A stretch of DNA of 64,000 nt from CAWJFP01 sp963842155. Lineage in GTDB: Bacteria; Pseudomonadota; Alphaproteobacteria; JACZXZ01. Location of the stretch: NCBI GenBank assembly GCA_963842155.1, contig CAWJFP010000036.1, positions 1 to 64,000 on the forward strand, in the 5' to 3' direction. Each line of letters starts with the position of its first letter. Positions within the stretch are counted from its first letter, which is position 1. Below the pieces are notes generated by a model. It had not been told where the DNA came from, searched no databases, and saw only the letters and a list, made by a program, of their open reading frames with translations. Below, piece after piece: positions 49,245 to 57,516 of this stretch. A program made the position numbers and the translations under genes.

Positions 49245-50090
49245 CTACTGCGCCGCGACTTTCGGCAAGTCCGCCTCGATCAGCTGCGCGAGCAGTGCGC
49301 CGGTGCAATGGTAGGTCGCATCGGTCATGTGAAGCTGATCCTTGGAGATCATTTGCGGCATGTCCATGCGTCCGCTGCTGAGCCAGTAGCGCATCGCCTC
49401 GAAACGGTCGAGCAGGGCCACCTTGGAGCGTTTGGCGATGGAGCGCATGATCTCGTTGAAGGTGGCATATTGCGGGTTCTTGAGCAGCCGCGGCGAATAT
49501 TGGCTATCCATCAGGATGACATCGATGCCGGCATGCGCCAGCCTGGAGACCCCGTCCTCAGCCTGGCGACGGAAGGCCTCGGGGTCATGGCGACGCAGGA
49601 TCTCGTTGCTGCCGATCTGCCAGACCACGAGGTCTGGCCGCTCCTTCAGCACGTCGCGATCGAAGCGCGCGAGCATCTGCGGCGTTTCCTCGCCGGATAT
49701 GCCCTTGTTGACGACCGTAATGGGATTCGCCGGAAAGAGCCGCTTGAGCTCCGCCGCGAGCTGGCCCGGATAGCCATGCGCCAGATCGCTTGCGCCGACC
49801 CCTGCGGTCGAAGACGAGCCGATGGCGATGATCTTGACGGGCAGGCCCTTCATCAACCGCATGCCGGTGCGCGCGAGGGGCGCCCCCAGCTCGAGCACCA
49901 CGCGCGGCGCGGCGCAAGCATCGTCGCTCGCGACCGAAGCCACGTGGCCGACCGGGCTGGGCGAGGTGATGAGCCCGCCGAGAATCGCCGCCACGCAGAT
50001 GCCGGCCGCGAGGAAAGCCCCCTTGCGAAGGGGCACGGAACGCAATAGCTCGCCCTTGGCCCTTACGAGCGTGGACATGTCTACCGGCAT
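49245..50090 (-). CDS. SGNH/GDSL-family hydrolase, membrane-anchored
   Basis: A 281-residue protein with an N-terminal membrane segment (RKGAFLAAGICVAAILGGLI). SGNH blocks are IIAIGSSSTAGVGAS (block I, nucleophile Ser), GISGEETPQMLARF (block II Gly), WQIGSNEIL (block III Asn) and the C-terminal MTDATYHC (block V Asp and His). The family includes esterases and acyl hydrolases acting on surface polysaccharides. Its neighbour is a YdjC-type deacetylase gene in the same direction, which suggests a role in envelope glycan editing. Confidence 0.85.
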   Translation of the reverse strand: MPVDMSTLVRAKGELLRSVPLRKGAFLAAGICVAAILGGLITSPSPVGHVASVASDDACAAPRVVLELGAPLARTGMRLMKGLPVKIIAIGSSSTAGVGASDLAHGYPGQLAAELKRLFPANPITVVNKGISGEETPQMLARFDRDVLKERPDLVVWQIGSNEILRRHDPEAFRRQAEDGVSRLAHAGIDVILMDSQYSPRLLKNPQYATFNEIMRSIAKRSKVALLDRFEAMRYWLSSGRMDMPQMISKDQLHMTDATYHCTGALLAQLIEADLPKVAAQ

Positions 50091-50275
50091 TTGATCTTGC
50101 CCTAGCGATATCGCCCGAACAGCGCGGGCGGTGAGCTCCTTTTCAGGCTCCCCCGGCCCCTCGTTTCTGTTCGTCCATTTCCCCCAATTTTATGGCCGAC
50201 GGCGCTATTTATGTCGGCTATCGAACAGTTTAGTCAAATTGTATGCAAAGGGGAAGAAAATTTGTCAGCAAATTG

Positions 50276-51187
50276 TTATCGGACATGGCGATCCGGTCCC
50301 AGGGCCGCGAAGCGCGCGGGTGCCGCCTTGGCCTCGGCGAGCGCTAGGGTGAAGTCGTCGCTGAGGAAAAAGCGATATTCCTCCTCGCGTGCGCGGGTCA
50401 CCGGATCGGCGGCTTCGAGGGCGGCATCGCTGAGGCCGGGATGGCACATCAGGAGCGTGCCGGGCTCGAGGTTCGAGAGGAAGCGGCGAAAGAGCAGGCC
50501 ATACGGGGTTGCACTTTTGAAGTCATGCACGCCGGTAAAGTGCCGATTGCCGGGGATGCCCAAATGGCGGGCCCGGTGCGCGAAGGCGCGGCCTAGCAGG
50601 CTGAGCGAGAGCGCCTCCCCGACATGGCAACCGCGGCGCAGGATCGCGGCCGGTGCCTCGTCGCAATAGCGAAGATAGGCGCCGCGACCGGCCAGCCGCA
50701 TCTGGAACAGCTCGATCACGAGATCGCGCACCAGCGGGATCTGATGGACATGCTGATGGCCGTCGAGGAAGTCGGGGGGGCGGTCGAACGCGGCTTCGAA
50801 GCGCTCAAGCTGGCGCGCCAGCTCGGCGCGGAGCTCCTTGCGGTCGAGGCCGCCGGCGATGGCGCGGATGAAAAGCCGCCGCAGGCTCGGCAGCCGGCCT
50901 TGCGGAGCCAGGCCCGGCATCGCGCCAAGCGGGCGCTGATCGGTGAGCGTGAGATGAAGCCCGATGTCGGCCTTGCCGGCGAAGAGCCGCAACGCCAGGG
51001 CTTCCTCGGACCAGAAGCGGCTCACCGTCATGCAGCTCGTGGCGCTCAATCGGCCGCGCTCCAGCAGATCGCGGATCGCGGCGCCGATGCCGGGCGCCAA
51101 ACCGTAATCGTCGGCGCAGAGGATGACGGGGATCGCCTCGGCCGGCTTCGCCTCCCTTTTGTCGCGCGCGGCGCCGGCAGGATTCAA
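50276..51187 (-). CDS. YdjC/ChbG/HpnK-type carbohydrate deacetylase
   Basis: A TIM-barrel deacetylase of about 303 residues. VILCADDYGLAPGIGAAIRD supplies the catalytic/metal Asp pair, GLHLTLTDQRPLG and FLDGHQHVHQIPLVRDL provide metal-ligand His residues, and LLMCHPGLSDAAL closes the active site. Family members remove acetyl groups from amino sugars or act in hopanoid-glycan formation. Start chosen as the TTG at 51187 because GGAGAG lies 6 bases upstream and the catalytic block follows soon after; no ATG is suitably placed, so the start is uncertain. It is grouped with the SGNH and GH17 genes. Confidence 0.82.
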   Translation of the reverse strand: MNPAGAARDKREAKPAEAIPVILCADDYGLAPGIGAAIRDLLERGRLSATSCMTVSRFWSEEALALRLFAGKADIGLHLTLTDQRPLGAMPGLAPQGRLPSLRRLFIRAIAGGLDRKELRAELARQLERFEAAFDRPPDFLDGHQHVHQIPLVRDLVIELFQMRLAGRGAYLRYCDEAPAAILRRGCHVGEALSLSLLGRAFAHRARHLGIPGNRHFTGVHDFKSATPYGLLFRRFLSNLEPGTLLMCHPGLSDAALEAADPVTRAREEEYRFFLSDDFTLALAEAKAAPARFAALGPDRHVR

Positions 51188-51375
51188 GCGACTCTCCAGG
51201 ATGGCGGCAGGGCAGCCCGGCAATGGGACGGCCCGGCAATGATGCGGGCCGTTTTGACGACGCGCCCGACCGCGCGATAGTATCGTGCGACAAAATGAGA
51301 AAGACGCAGCGTCATCGCTTCCCCATGCCTGACGCCAAGCTTGGCTCACCGGCATTTCGATGAGCGTTCGGCAGC

Positions 51376-51771
51376 ATGAGAAATTTCTGGCGCTCGCGCA
51401 CGCTCTGGATCGGTGTCGCCGTCGCGGCCTTGGCCTGGGGCGCGGCATGGGGCTTGCGCGAGACGGTCGTCGATCCCAGCGCCGCGGCGTTGACTTGCGC
51501 CTCCGAGGCGCCGCCCGCCTGGTGTCCCTTGCGCCAGGCGATTCTGGTCGGCCAACGCGACGATCTATGGGGCCTCGCGGCCTTGGTCTTCGGCTTGCTC
51601 GCTCTCGTCCGGGGCAGTTCCTGGGCGGCCATCGCCGCGGCGGCACTCGGCGTCGTCGCCATGGTCAATTTCAATGTCGAGATGGGCGCGCTTGCCCTTG
51701 TCTTCGGCATGATAGCGGCGGTCAAGGGACCGCCGCGGCCGCGACCGCGCGCGGACGCGACGCGAGCTTGA
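51376..51771 (+). CDS. Small membrane protein of unknown function
   Basis: A 131-residue protein with about four hydrophobic helices (LWIGVAVAALAWGAAWGL, DLWGLAALVFGLLALVRG, SWAAIAAAALGVVAMVNF, MGALALVFGMIAAVKG). Two Cys occur in the first loop (LTCASEAPPAWCPL). Its 3' end overlaps the convergent GH17 gene by 50 bases. The membrane-protein pattern and conserved-looking loops argue for a real gene, but the ribosome site is weak. Confidence 0.6.
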   Translation: MRNFWRSRTLWIGVAVAALAWGAAWGLRETVVDPSAAALTCASEAPPAWCPLRQAILVGQRDDLWGLAALVFGLLALVRGSSWAAIAAAALGVVAMVNFNVEMGALALVFGMIAAVKGPPRPRPRADATRA

Positions 51772-53374
51772 GGGCCATCGGCAAGGCCAGCAGCAATAGC
51801 GTCGCGCACCAGCCGACAGCCTGATAGTTCTCGACCCCCTCGCGAATCAACGCGCCGAGCGCGCCGAGCAGAAGCAACGCCGTCAGCAGCAACTCCTCGC
51901 CGAGATCGGCATGCGCGGGCGCCGTGCGGTCCCGCAGGATTGCAAGCGCGGCGAAGCCGAAGGCCGGGATCAGGAAGCAAGGGCTCGCGAAGTCGCGATA
52001 GCGCGGATCGATCACCAACGCGATGCTCGCGACGGCCGCCGCCACGACGAAGCCGAACTGGCAAAGCCCGAGCATGCGCTCGCCGAGCGTGGGGCCGCGC
52101 TCGGGCCGACCGCGCAGCAGATTGAGCGCTTCCGCGGCGGTCGGCAGAGGCGTGTGCGGCCAGGCGCCGCCGGCCAGCCGCTCGCCGAGCGCGCGGAGGA
52201 GGAGGCATGCCGCGATCAGGCTTGCGGCGAGCCCGAGGCCGCCCACGATCCTGTCGAAGGCCGTGAGCGAGATGAGCTTGGTGAAGGTCGTGTCGATGAC
52301 GAGAAAGCTGCCGAATATCTGGGCGGCGGCGGCAAAAGCGAGCCAGCGGGCGAGCCCCAGCTCGCGCCAGCGCAGGCTGGCGAACAGCAGGGCGGCCGTA
52401 CCGAGAGCCGCGGCAGCGGCGAAGTGGAGCCGCCAGTCGGGGTCGTTCGACACCGGGCCGGCGAGCTCGAATTTTGGCCTGATATCCTGGTCCCACAATC
52501 CCCAATGCGCGCCGACGCTGCCTTCCAGCTCGCGCTTCCACGACTGGTCGAAGGCTTCGAACAGGTTGTAGTCGAGCCCCTGCGCCCTGGCGAGCGCAAT
52601 GAACTCGCGCACGAAACGCGCCTGGTTCACCGGACTCGGCAGCGCGCCCGCGCGCATGCGGCCCTGGCTCGGCCAACCGATCTCCCCGATGACGACAGGC
52701 TTGCCGGGAAACGCCAACTGCACCTGCCGGTAGACCGCCATGACATGCTCCATCGCATGGTCGATGGCGATCGGCGCGTCCTCCCAATAGGGCAGGATAT
52801 GGATGGTGATGAAATCGACGTCGCGGGCGAGTTCCGGATTCTTGAGCCAGAACTCCCAAACGTCGGCGTAGGTGACCGGCTGCTTCACCGCGCGTTTCAC
52901 GCGCCTGATATAGCCCGCGAGCTGGTCGCGCGTGAGGTCCCGGCGCAGCAGCACCTCGTTGCCGACGATCACGCGATTCACCACGTCGGGATAGCGGTTC
53001 GCGAGGTTGATCAGGCTGTCGAGCTCGCGTTCGGTCTCGTCCGGCGTGCGGCCGACCCAGGCGCCTTGCATTACCTTCATGCCGCAGGATCGCGCGATTC
53101 GCGGTATGGCCTCGTGGCCCGACAGGCTGGAATAGGTGCGCAGCGCGCTCACGCGACCGGATAGCGCCTCGATGGCTTTCGCCACGCCGTCCAAGCTCAG
53201 CGGCACCTTCGCGAATGGCGTCTGACCGCGCAGATAAGGGCTGAAGGATAGGCTGGCCATCACCGCCGAGCCCGCGTCCGGCACGGGTTGCTCGCGCCCC
53301 TCGTAAGCCCAATAGGCGAGATTGAGGAGGATCGCGGCGAGCAAGGCAAGAAGCGGATTTATGCGGCGGATCAT
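51722..53374 (-). CDS. GH17-type beta-(1,3)-glucan enzyme with C-terminal membrane domain (NdvC-like)
   Basis: A 550-residue membrane protein. One N-terminal helix (LLALLAAILLNLAYWAY) precedes a glycoside hydrolase 17 TIM barrel at about residues 40-310: LSFSPYLRGQTPF, VIVGNEVLLRRDL with the acid/base Glu, and PVVIGEIGWPSQGR with the nucleophile Glu. About eight helices follow. This plan resembles rhizobial NdvC, implicated in branched cyclic beta-glucan formation, where GH17 acts as a transglycosidase. No ndvB-like glucan synthase is in the window, so an alternative is periplasmic glucan remodelling. Confidence 0.83.
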   Translation of the reverse strand: MIRRINPLLALLAAILLNLAYWAYEGREQPVPDAGSAVMASLSFSPYLRGQTPFAKVPLSLDGVAKAIEALSGRVSALRTYSSLSGHEAIPRIARSCGMKVMQGAWVGRTPDETERELDSLINLANRYPDVVNRVIVGNEVLLRRDLTRDQLAGYIRRVKRAVKQPVTYADVWEFWLKNPELARDVDFITIHILPYWEDAPIAIDHAMEHVMAVYRQVQLAFPGKPVVIGEIGWPSQGRMRAGALPSPVNQARFVREFIALARAQGLDYNLFEAFDQSWKRELEGSVGAHWGLWDQDIRPKFELAGPVSNDPDWRLHFAAAAALGTAALLFASLRWRELGLARWLAFAAAAQIFGSFLVIDTTFTKLISLTAFDRIVGGLGLAASLIAACLLLRALGERLAGGAWPHTPLPTAAEALNLLRGRPERGPTLGERMLGLCQFGFVVAAAVASIALVIDPRYRDFASPCFLIPAFGFAALAILRDRTAPAHADLGEELLLTALLLLGALGALIREGVENYQAVGWCATLLLLALPMALKLASRPRAVAAAAVP

Positions 53375-53862
53375 CTATCGCGGCATGATCGGCATTGGCG
53401 GGTTGCGATGGGGCGGACCCTATTATGGCGCGCGGCGGAAGGTCAATGCGTCGGCGGCCGTCCATCCTCGCGCGCAGCCGCTCGCCGCGACGGCGCGGCG
53501 CGAAGGACAAGTCCAAGGGGCGACGCGGGAAAATCGGCCTGAATAACCGCATTTCGCATTTGGTGAAAAAAGGAATCAACGCTTGCGCTTGGTCGTTTCT
53601 AGGGTTACGGTTCGCCTCGACGTGGGAGAAGATCGCCCCATAAGGCTTGCTTTCAAAAAAATGCCGCGAGGCGGGGCGAAGGGTGCATGGACGACAACCA
53701 TGCTGGCAAAGGTCGCGCTGGGGCTGTCGCGAAACGATTAAGCACCTGGTGGCCGCGTTCGAACTGAGCGGGCCCTCCGCGGACCGCAGGCGCGGCTTAT
53801 GGTGCATAGCGTCTCGGCAACAAACCCCGGAGGCGAGCGATACAGAGGGGAGACTTTAGCCT
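53375..53862. other. Intergenic region between divergent GH17 and M23 genes
   Basis: About 488 bases with no supported gene. On the minus strand TTGACC and TAATAG, 15 bases apart at 53420-53446, could be the GH17 promoter, a weak match. The stretch around 53540-53600 is AT-richer (GCATTTGGTGAAAAAAGGAA). No conserved structure, repeat or RNA was recognised. Short open frames here look random. Confidence 0.45.
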
Positions 53863-55455
53863 ATGCCTGGACACGACCTCCTGGTCCGCATCAGAAATCG
53901 CATCGATTGGGCGTTTCCCGAGCGTCAGATCTTTCTCCGTGCCGAGGGCGCGGTCAGCTTTCTCAATTTTTCCCGCCGCTTCCAGATGTGCATAGCCGCG
54001 GCTTCGGCCGTGGTCGTCTGCTGGTGCCTTTTCGCGACGATTGCCTTCTTCACCTCGGACGCGCGTCTTTCCACGCTCGCCACCGATTACTCGCGACTGA
54101 AGGCGGAGCGCGACGTGGCGCTGCAGCGCGGGCAAGATGCCGGGCGCGACATGCTGTTGGCCTCGGTCGCCTCGCACGGCTCGCTTGCGCTCGTCGAGGC
54201 GCAGCGGCGCGAGAACCTGGCAAGGCTGGACATGCTGGCGAGCGCGTCGCGCGAACTCAGGGAACGCGTGGCGGCGCTCAGCGCCGAGCTTGAAGGCTCG
54301 CGCGCCATGAAGGAGCGCCTCGCCGTGGCGCGCGAGGAGATGCTGTTCGAGGGTCTCGCGCTGCGTAGCAAGCTCGCCGCCGTAACGCAGGCCAAGGCGG
54401 CGCTCGAGCAGAAGGTTGCCGATCTGGCCGAGAACCTCAACGGCACGCGGGCGGACAAGGACAAGGCCCTCGCAGCGCGCAACGATCTCTTGCGCGAGCG
54501 CGGCGAGCTGCAAACGCGGCTCGCCGAGCTCGGCACGCAAAACACCGCGCTGGAGCAGCGTACGGCGATCCTCAATGAGCAACTCGCGGATGCACAGGGG
54601 GCGCGCGAGAAGATGGAATCCACGCGCGCCGAGCTCGAGTCGCACGCCGCGGCGCTGCAGCGGACCCTCGAGACGGAGCAGAACGCGCAAAAGGCGCTGG
54701 TGGAGAGTCTCGCCTCGCGCGTCACGGTATCGACGAACGCTGCCGAGCGCGCCATCGCGATGACGGGGCTCGACGCGGGCCGGCTGCTGTTCCAGCTCGA
54801 CCAGACGCATGTCGCCCAGCCGGTGGCCGCGAAGCCTTCGCTCATGGGCGGCATGGGCGGCCCCTTCGTCGCCTTTCGGCCCGACATGATGACGCAATCC
54901 TCGCAGCCCTCGCAGGCTCCACAGCCCTCGCAACCATCGGCAATCATTCAGACGGCTTTTCAAGGCGAGCTGGGCCGCATGGTCGAGGCGCTCGACAGGC
55001 AGGCGGACCGGCGCGACGGGCTCGAGCGCGTGCTCGCGCGCCTTCCGCTCGCGGCGCCGCTCGACGATTATCAGGTCATGAGCCCGTTCGGGCCGCGCCT
55101 CGATCCGATCAACGGCAAGCTGGGCTACCACACAGGAATCGATCTGGCCAGCGCGATCGACGCGCCGGTGCTGGCGACTGCGGCGGGCATGGTCGTCTTC
55201 GCCGGGCGAAACGGCGGCTATGGCAACATGGTCGAGATCGATCACGGGATGGGCGTGCATACGCGCTACGCCCATTTGCGCAAGATTCTGGTCAGGGTTG
55301 GCCAGAAGGTTCCGCTCCGCGCGCAGATCGGAATCATGGGCACCACCGGGCGCAGCACCGGTATGCACGTGCACTACGAAATCGTGGTCGATGATCAGCC
55401 TTACGATCCGGCCAAATTCTTGAGGGCAGGACTCAATGTTTTCAGCAAAGACTAG
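53863..55455 (+). CDS. M23-family peptidoglycan endopeptidase with coiled coil, membrane-anchored
   Basis: A 530-residue protein. The N-terminal ~45 residues are cytoplasmic, one helix (AAASAVVVCWCLFATIAFF) crosses the membrane, and a long coiled coil at roughly 75-310 (repeated ALEQ, ERLAVAREEM, AALQRTLETEQ) spans the periplasm. A Ser/Gln/Pro linker with repeated SQPSQ follows. The C-terminal LytM domain has YHTGIDLASAIDAPV with metal His and Asp, and the HxH motif in TGMHVHYEIV. All zinc ligands are present, so it is likely active. It overlaps the bactofilin gene by 20 bases, a frequent pairing in which the bactofilin scaffolds the hydrolase. Confidence 0.92.
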   Translation: MPGHDLLVRIRNRIDWAFPERQIFLRAEGAVSFLNFSRRFQMCIAAASAVVVCWCLFATIAFFTSDARLSTLATDYSRLKAERDVALQRGQDAGRDMLLASVASHGSLALVEAQRRENLARLDMLASASRELRERVAALSAELEGSRAMKERLAVAREEMLFEGLALRSKLAAVTQAKAALEQKVADLAENLNGTRADKDKALAARNDLLRERGELQTRLAELGTQNTALEQRTAILNEQLADAQGAREKMESTRAELESHAAALQRTLETEQNAQKALVESLASRVTVSTNAAERAIAMTGLDAGRLLFQLDQTHVAQPVAAKPSLMGGMGGPFVAFRPDMMTQSSQPSQAPQPSQPSAIIQTAFQGELGRMVEALDRQADRRDGLERVLARLPLAAPLDDYQVMSPFGPRLDPINGKLGYHTGIDLASAIDAPVLATAAGMVVFAGRNGGYGNMVEIDHGMGVHTRYAHLRKILVRVGQKVPLRAQIGIMGTTGRSTGMHVHYEIVVDDQPYDPAKFLRAGLNVFSKD

Positions 55456-55918
55456 CCATACCCCCGCCACGACCCCGATGCCGACCGTGAGGCCGTCGCC
55501 ACCGCACGAATCGCCCCGCGGCAACGGCAAATCGATGCCGTCGATCATCAGCGCCCAGCTCACGGTGAAGGGCGACCTCGCTTCGGACGGCGACGTCCAG
55601 ATCGACGGCAACGTCCAAGGAGACGTTCGCACCGCCAGCCTGACGGTCGGCGAGACCGGGATCATCAACGGCTCGATCACCGCGGACACCGTCATCGTGG
55701 CGGGCACCGTGACGGGCCAGATCCACGCGCGTGCGGTCACGCTCGTCCGCAGCTCGCGGGTCCAGGGCGATATTTGGCATGAGAGCCTCGCGATCGAGGC
55801 CGGCGCGCGTTTCGAAGGCGGCTGCAAGCGGAAGACCGAGGGCGAGGCGACCAGCTCTTCGAGTTCCGCCGCCGCGTCGACGGGCGGCAACGTCGCCTTC
55901 CCGATGCTGCAAAGCTGA
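55436..55918 (+). CDS. Bactofilin
   Basis: A 160-residue cytoskeletal polymer-forming protein. A Pro/Ser-rich disordered N-terminus of about 37 residues precedes the beta-helical DUF583 core: SAQLTVKGDLASDGDVQIDG, VQGDVRTASLTVGETGIING, VTGQIHARAVTLVRSSRVQG, DIWHESLAIEAGARFEGGC. A Ser-rich tail follows. Bactofilins organise wall hydrolases and cell shape. Its start lies within the M23 gene, so the two are translationally coupled. Confidence 0.93.
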   Translation: MFSAKTSHTPATTPMPTVRPSPPHESPRGNGKSMPSIISAQLTVKGDLASDGDVQIDGNVQGDVRTASLTVGETGIINGSITADTVIVAGTVTGQIHARAVTLVRSSRVQGDIWHESLAIEAGARFEGGCKRKTEGEATSSSSSAAASTGGNVAFPMLQS

Positions 55919-55935
55919 GGGCCGCGGGCCGTCGC

Positions 55936-56799
55936 TCAGAACTGCGCGAGGAAGCGCGCCAGCGCTTCTCGCGCCTCGGGTTCCTCGAAAGTCGGGGCAT
56001 GGCCGACCCCCGGCAGCGTCACGCGACGCATGTCGGGGCGCTCCGCCGCCATGGCATCGAAGCAAGCTTCGGTCAGCACGTCCGACGCGCCGCCCCGTAT
56101 CGCGAGCAGCGGAATCTGCCGCAAGGCGCGGAAATAAGGCCACAGATCGCCATTCTCGTTGCCGTGCGCGAGCAGCGGCTTGGCGAGCGCCACGTCCCAA
56201 TCGAAATGCAACCGCCCGTCTTCGCCTTCGCGGTAGGTGCCGCGGGCCAGCCAGTCCCAATCCTCGTCCGTCTTGATCGACAATGTCGGCAGGAGCTCGC
56301 GCAAGTGCCGCGCCGCGCTCCGCCAGTCCGGCTGCGGCCGGTCGCTCGAAATGTAGCTCAGGATGCGACCCAATCCCGTCGCGTTGACCTCGGGGCCGAT
56401 GTCGTTCAGCACCGCGCCGGCGAGCGCCTTCGGCACCAACACGGCCAGCCCCATCGCCAGGACGCCGCCGAGCGAGGTGCCGACGACCACGATCCGCTCG
56501 AGGCCGAGCGCCGCGATCAGATGCCGGATGTCGTTGAGGTAGGTCTCGGGGCGGTAGTTCCGCCAATCCGGATCATGTTGCGAGCGGCCGCGGCCGCGGT
56601 AATCGGGGCAGACGACGCGGCGCTCCGCGGCCAGTCGCCCGGCGAGCCGCTCGAAATCATTGGCATTGCGCGTCAGGCCGGTCAGGCACAATAGCGGGGC
56701 GCGCGGGGAATCCGGATCGCCATAGTCGCGGAAATGAAGCGCCAGGTCGTCCTGGGAGCGATAAAAGCGCGAACGATAGTCCATCTGCGGGTCGGCCAT
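55936..56799 (-). CDS. Alpha/beta-hydrolase
   Basis: A 287-residue serine hydrolase. The oxyanion strand shows APLLCLTGLTRNANDF, VVCPDYRGRGRSQHD is the strand-4 region, VVVGTSLGGVLAMG holds the nucleophile Ser, AIRGGASDVLT the Asp and LPGVGHAPTFEEPEA the His. Sequences of this pattern are common alphaproteobacterial hydrolases of unknown ester substrate. The ATG at 56799 lies 6 bases after the stop of the haloacid dehalogenase gene, so the two probably form one unit. It is convergent with bactofilin, stop to stop 18 bases. Confidence 0.88.
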   Translation of the reverse strand: MADPQMDYRSRFYRSQDDLALHFRDYGDPDSPRAPLLCLTGLTRNANDFERLAGRLAAERRVVCPDYRGRGRSQHDPDWRNYRPETYLNDIRHLIAALGLERIVVVGTSLGGVLAMGLAVLVPKALAGAVLNDIGPEVNATGLGRILSYISSDRPQPDWRSAARHLRELLPTLSIKTDEDWDWLARGTYREGEDGRLHFDWDVALAKPLLAHGNENGDLWPYFRALRQIPLLAIRGGASDVLTEACFDAMAAERPDMRRVTLPGVGHAPTFEEPEAREALARFLAQF

Positions 56800-56804
56800 G
56801 GCGC

Positions 56805-57491
56805 TCAGAGGCCAAGCAAGGCGGGCAGCTCGGCAAGCGTGCGAATCTCGCGTTCGGGCCGCCCCGGCAGCCTCTCGGGCTGCTGCCCATAGCGATTGCA
56901 CCAGACGACCTTGAAGCCGAAAGCGGCGCCCCCGTGCGCATCCCAGGAATTCGACGAGAGAAAGGCGATCTCGGCGGGCGGCAATCGGAAGTGATGTACC
57001 GCCAGGCGATAGACCGAGGGGTGCGGCTTATAGATGCGGGCCTCGTCGACCGAGAGCGCAGCGTCCAAATGCGGACCGATGCCGGCATGCTCGATGGCGG
57101 CGGCAAGCATGCGGGGCGAGCCGTTCGAGAGGATCGCGGTTTTGACGCCGGCCCCCTTGAGGCGCTCGAGCATGTCGGGCACCTCGGGGAATACGTCGAG
57201 CCTGAGATAGCAATCGAGCAGACGCTTGCGCACGTCTTCGTCGGCGATGCCGAAACTGTCCAGCGCGAAGTCGAGCGCGGCGGCCGTCACCTCCCAGAAG
57301 TCGATGTAGCGTCCCATCAGGGAGAGGAGCCAGGTATATTGAAGCTGCTTGTCGCGCCACAACAGCGAGAGCCCCGGTGCCTTGTCGCCGAGAGTGTCGC
57401 GGCATTGCGCGGCCGCCGAGTTGAAGTCGAACACCGTGCCATAGGCATCGAAGACGCAAGCTCGAATGGTTTCGAGGGCTCGGGCTGCCAT
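56805..57491 (-). CDS. Haloacid dehalogenase, type II
   Basis: A 228-residue HAD-fold enzyme. Motif I is ACVFDAYGTVFDF with the nucleophile Asp, motif II ILSNGSPRML, motif III IYKPHPSVYRLA and the type II signature FLSSNSWDAHGGAAFG (Ser-Asn-x-Trp-Asp). Such proteins hydrolyse L-2-haloalkanoates, though many annotated members have other substrates. ATG at 57491 is chosen as the family begins just before motif I; longer in-frame starts add Arg-rich sequence. It is paired with the alpha/beta-hydrolase gene. Confidence 0.9.
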   Translation of the reverse strand: MAARALETIRACVFDAYGTVFDFNSAAAQCRDTLGDKAPGLSLLWRDKQLQYTWLLSLMGRYIDFWEVTAAALDFALDSFGIADEDVRKRLLDCYLRLDVFPEVPDMLERLKGAGVKTAILSNGSPRMLAAAIEHAGIGPHLDAALSVDEARIYKPHPSVYRLAVHHFRLPPAEIAFLSSNSWDAHGGAAFGFKVVWCNRYGQQPERLPGRPEREIRTLAELPALLGL

Positions 57492-57516
57492 GGAATCGTC
57501 GGCGCGCGGCGCGAGC

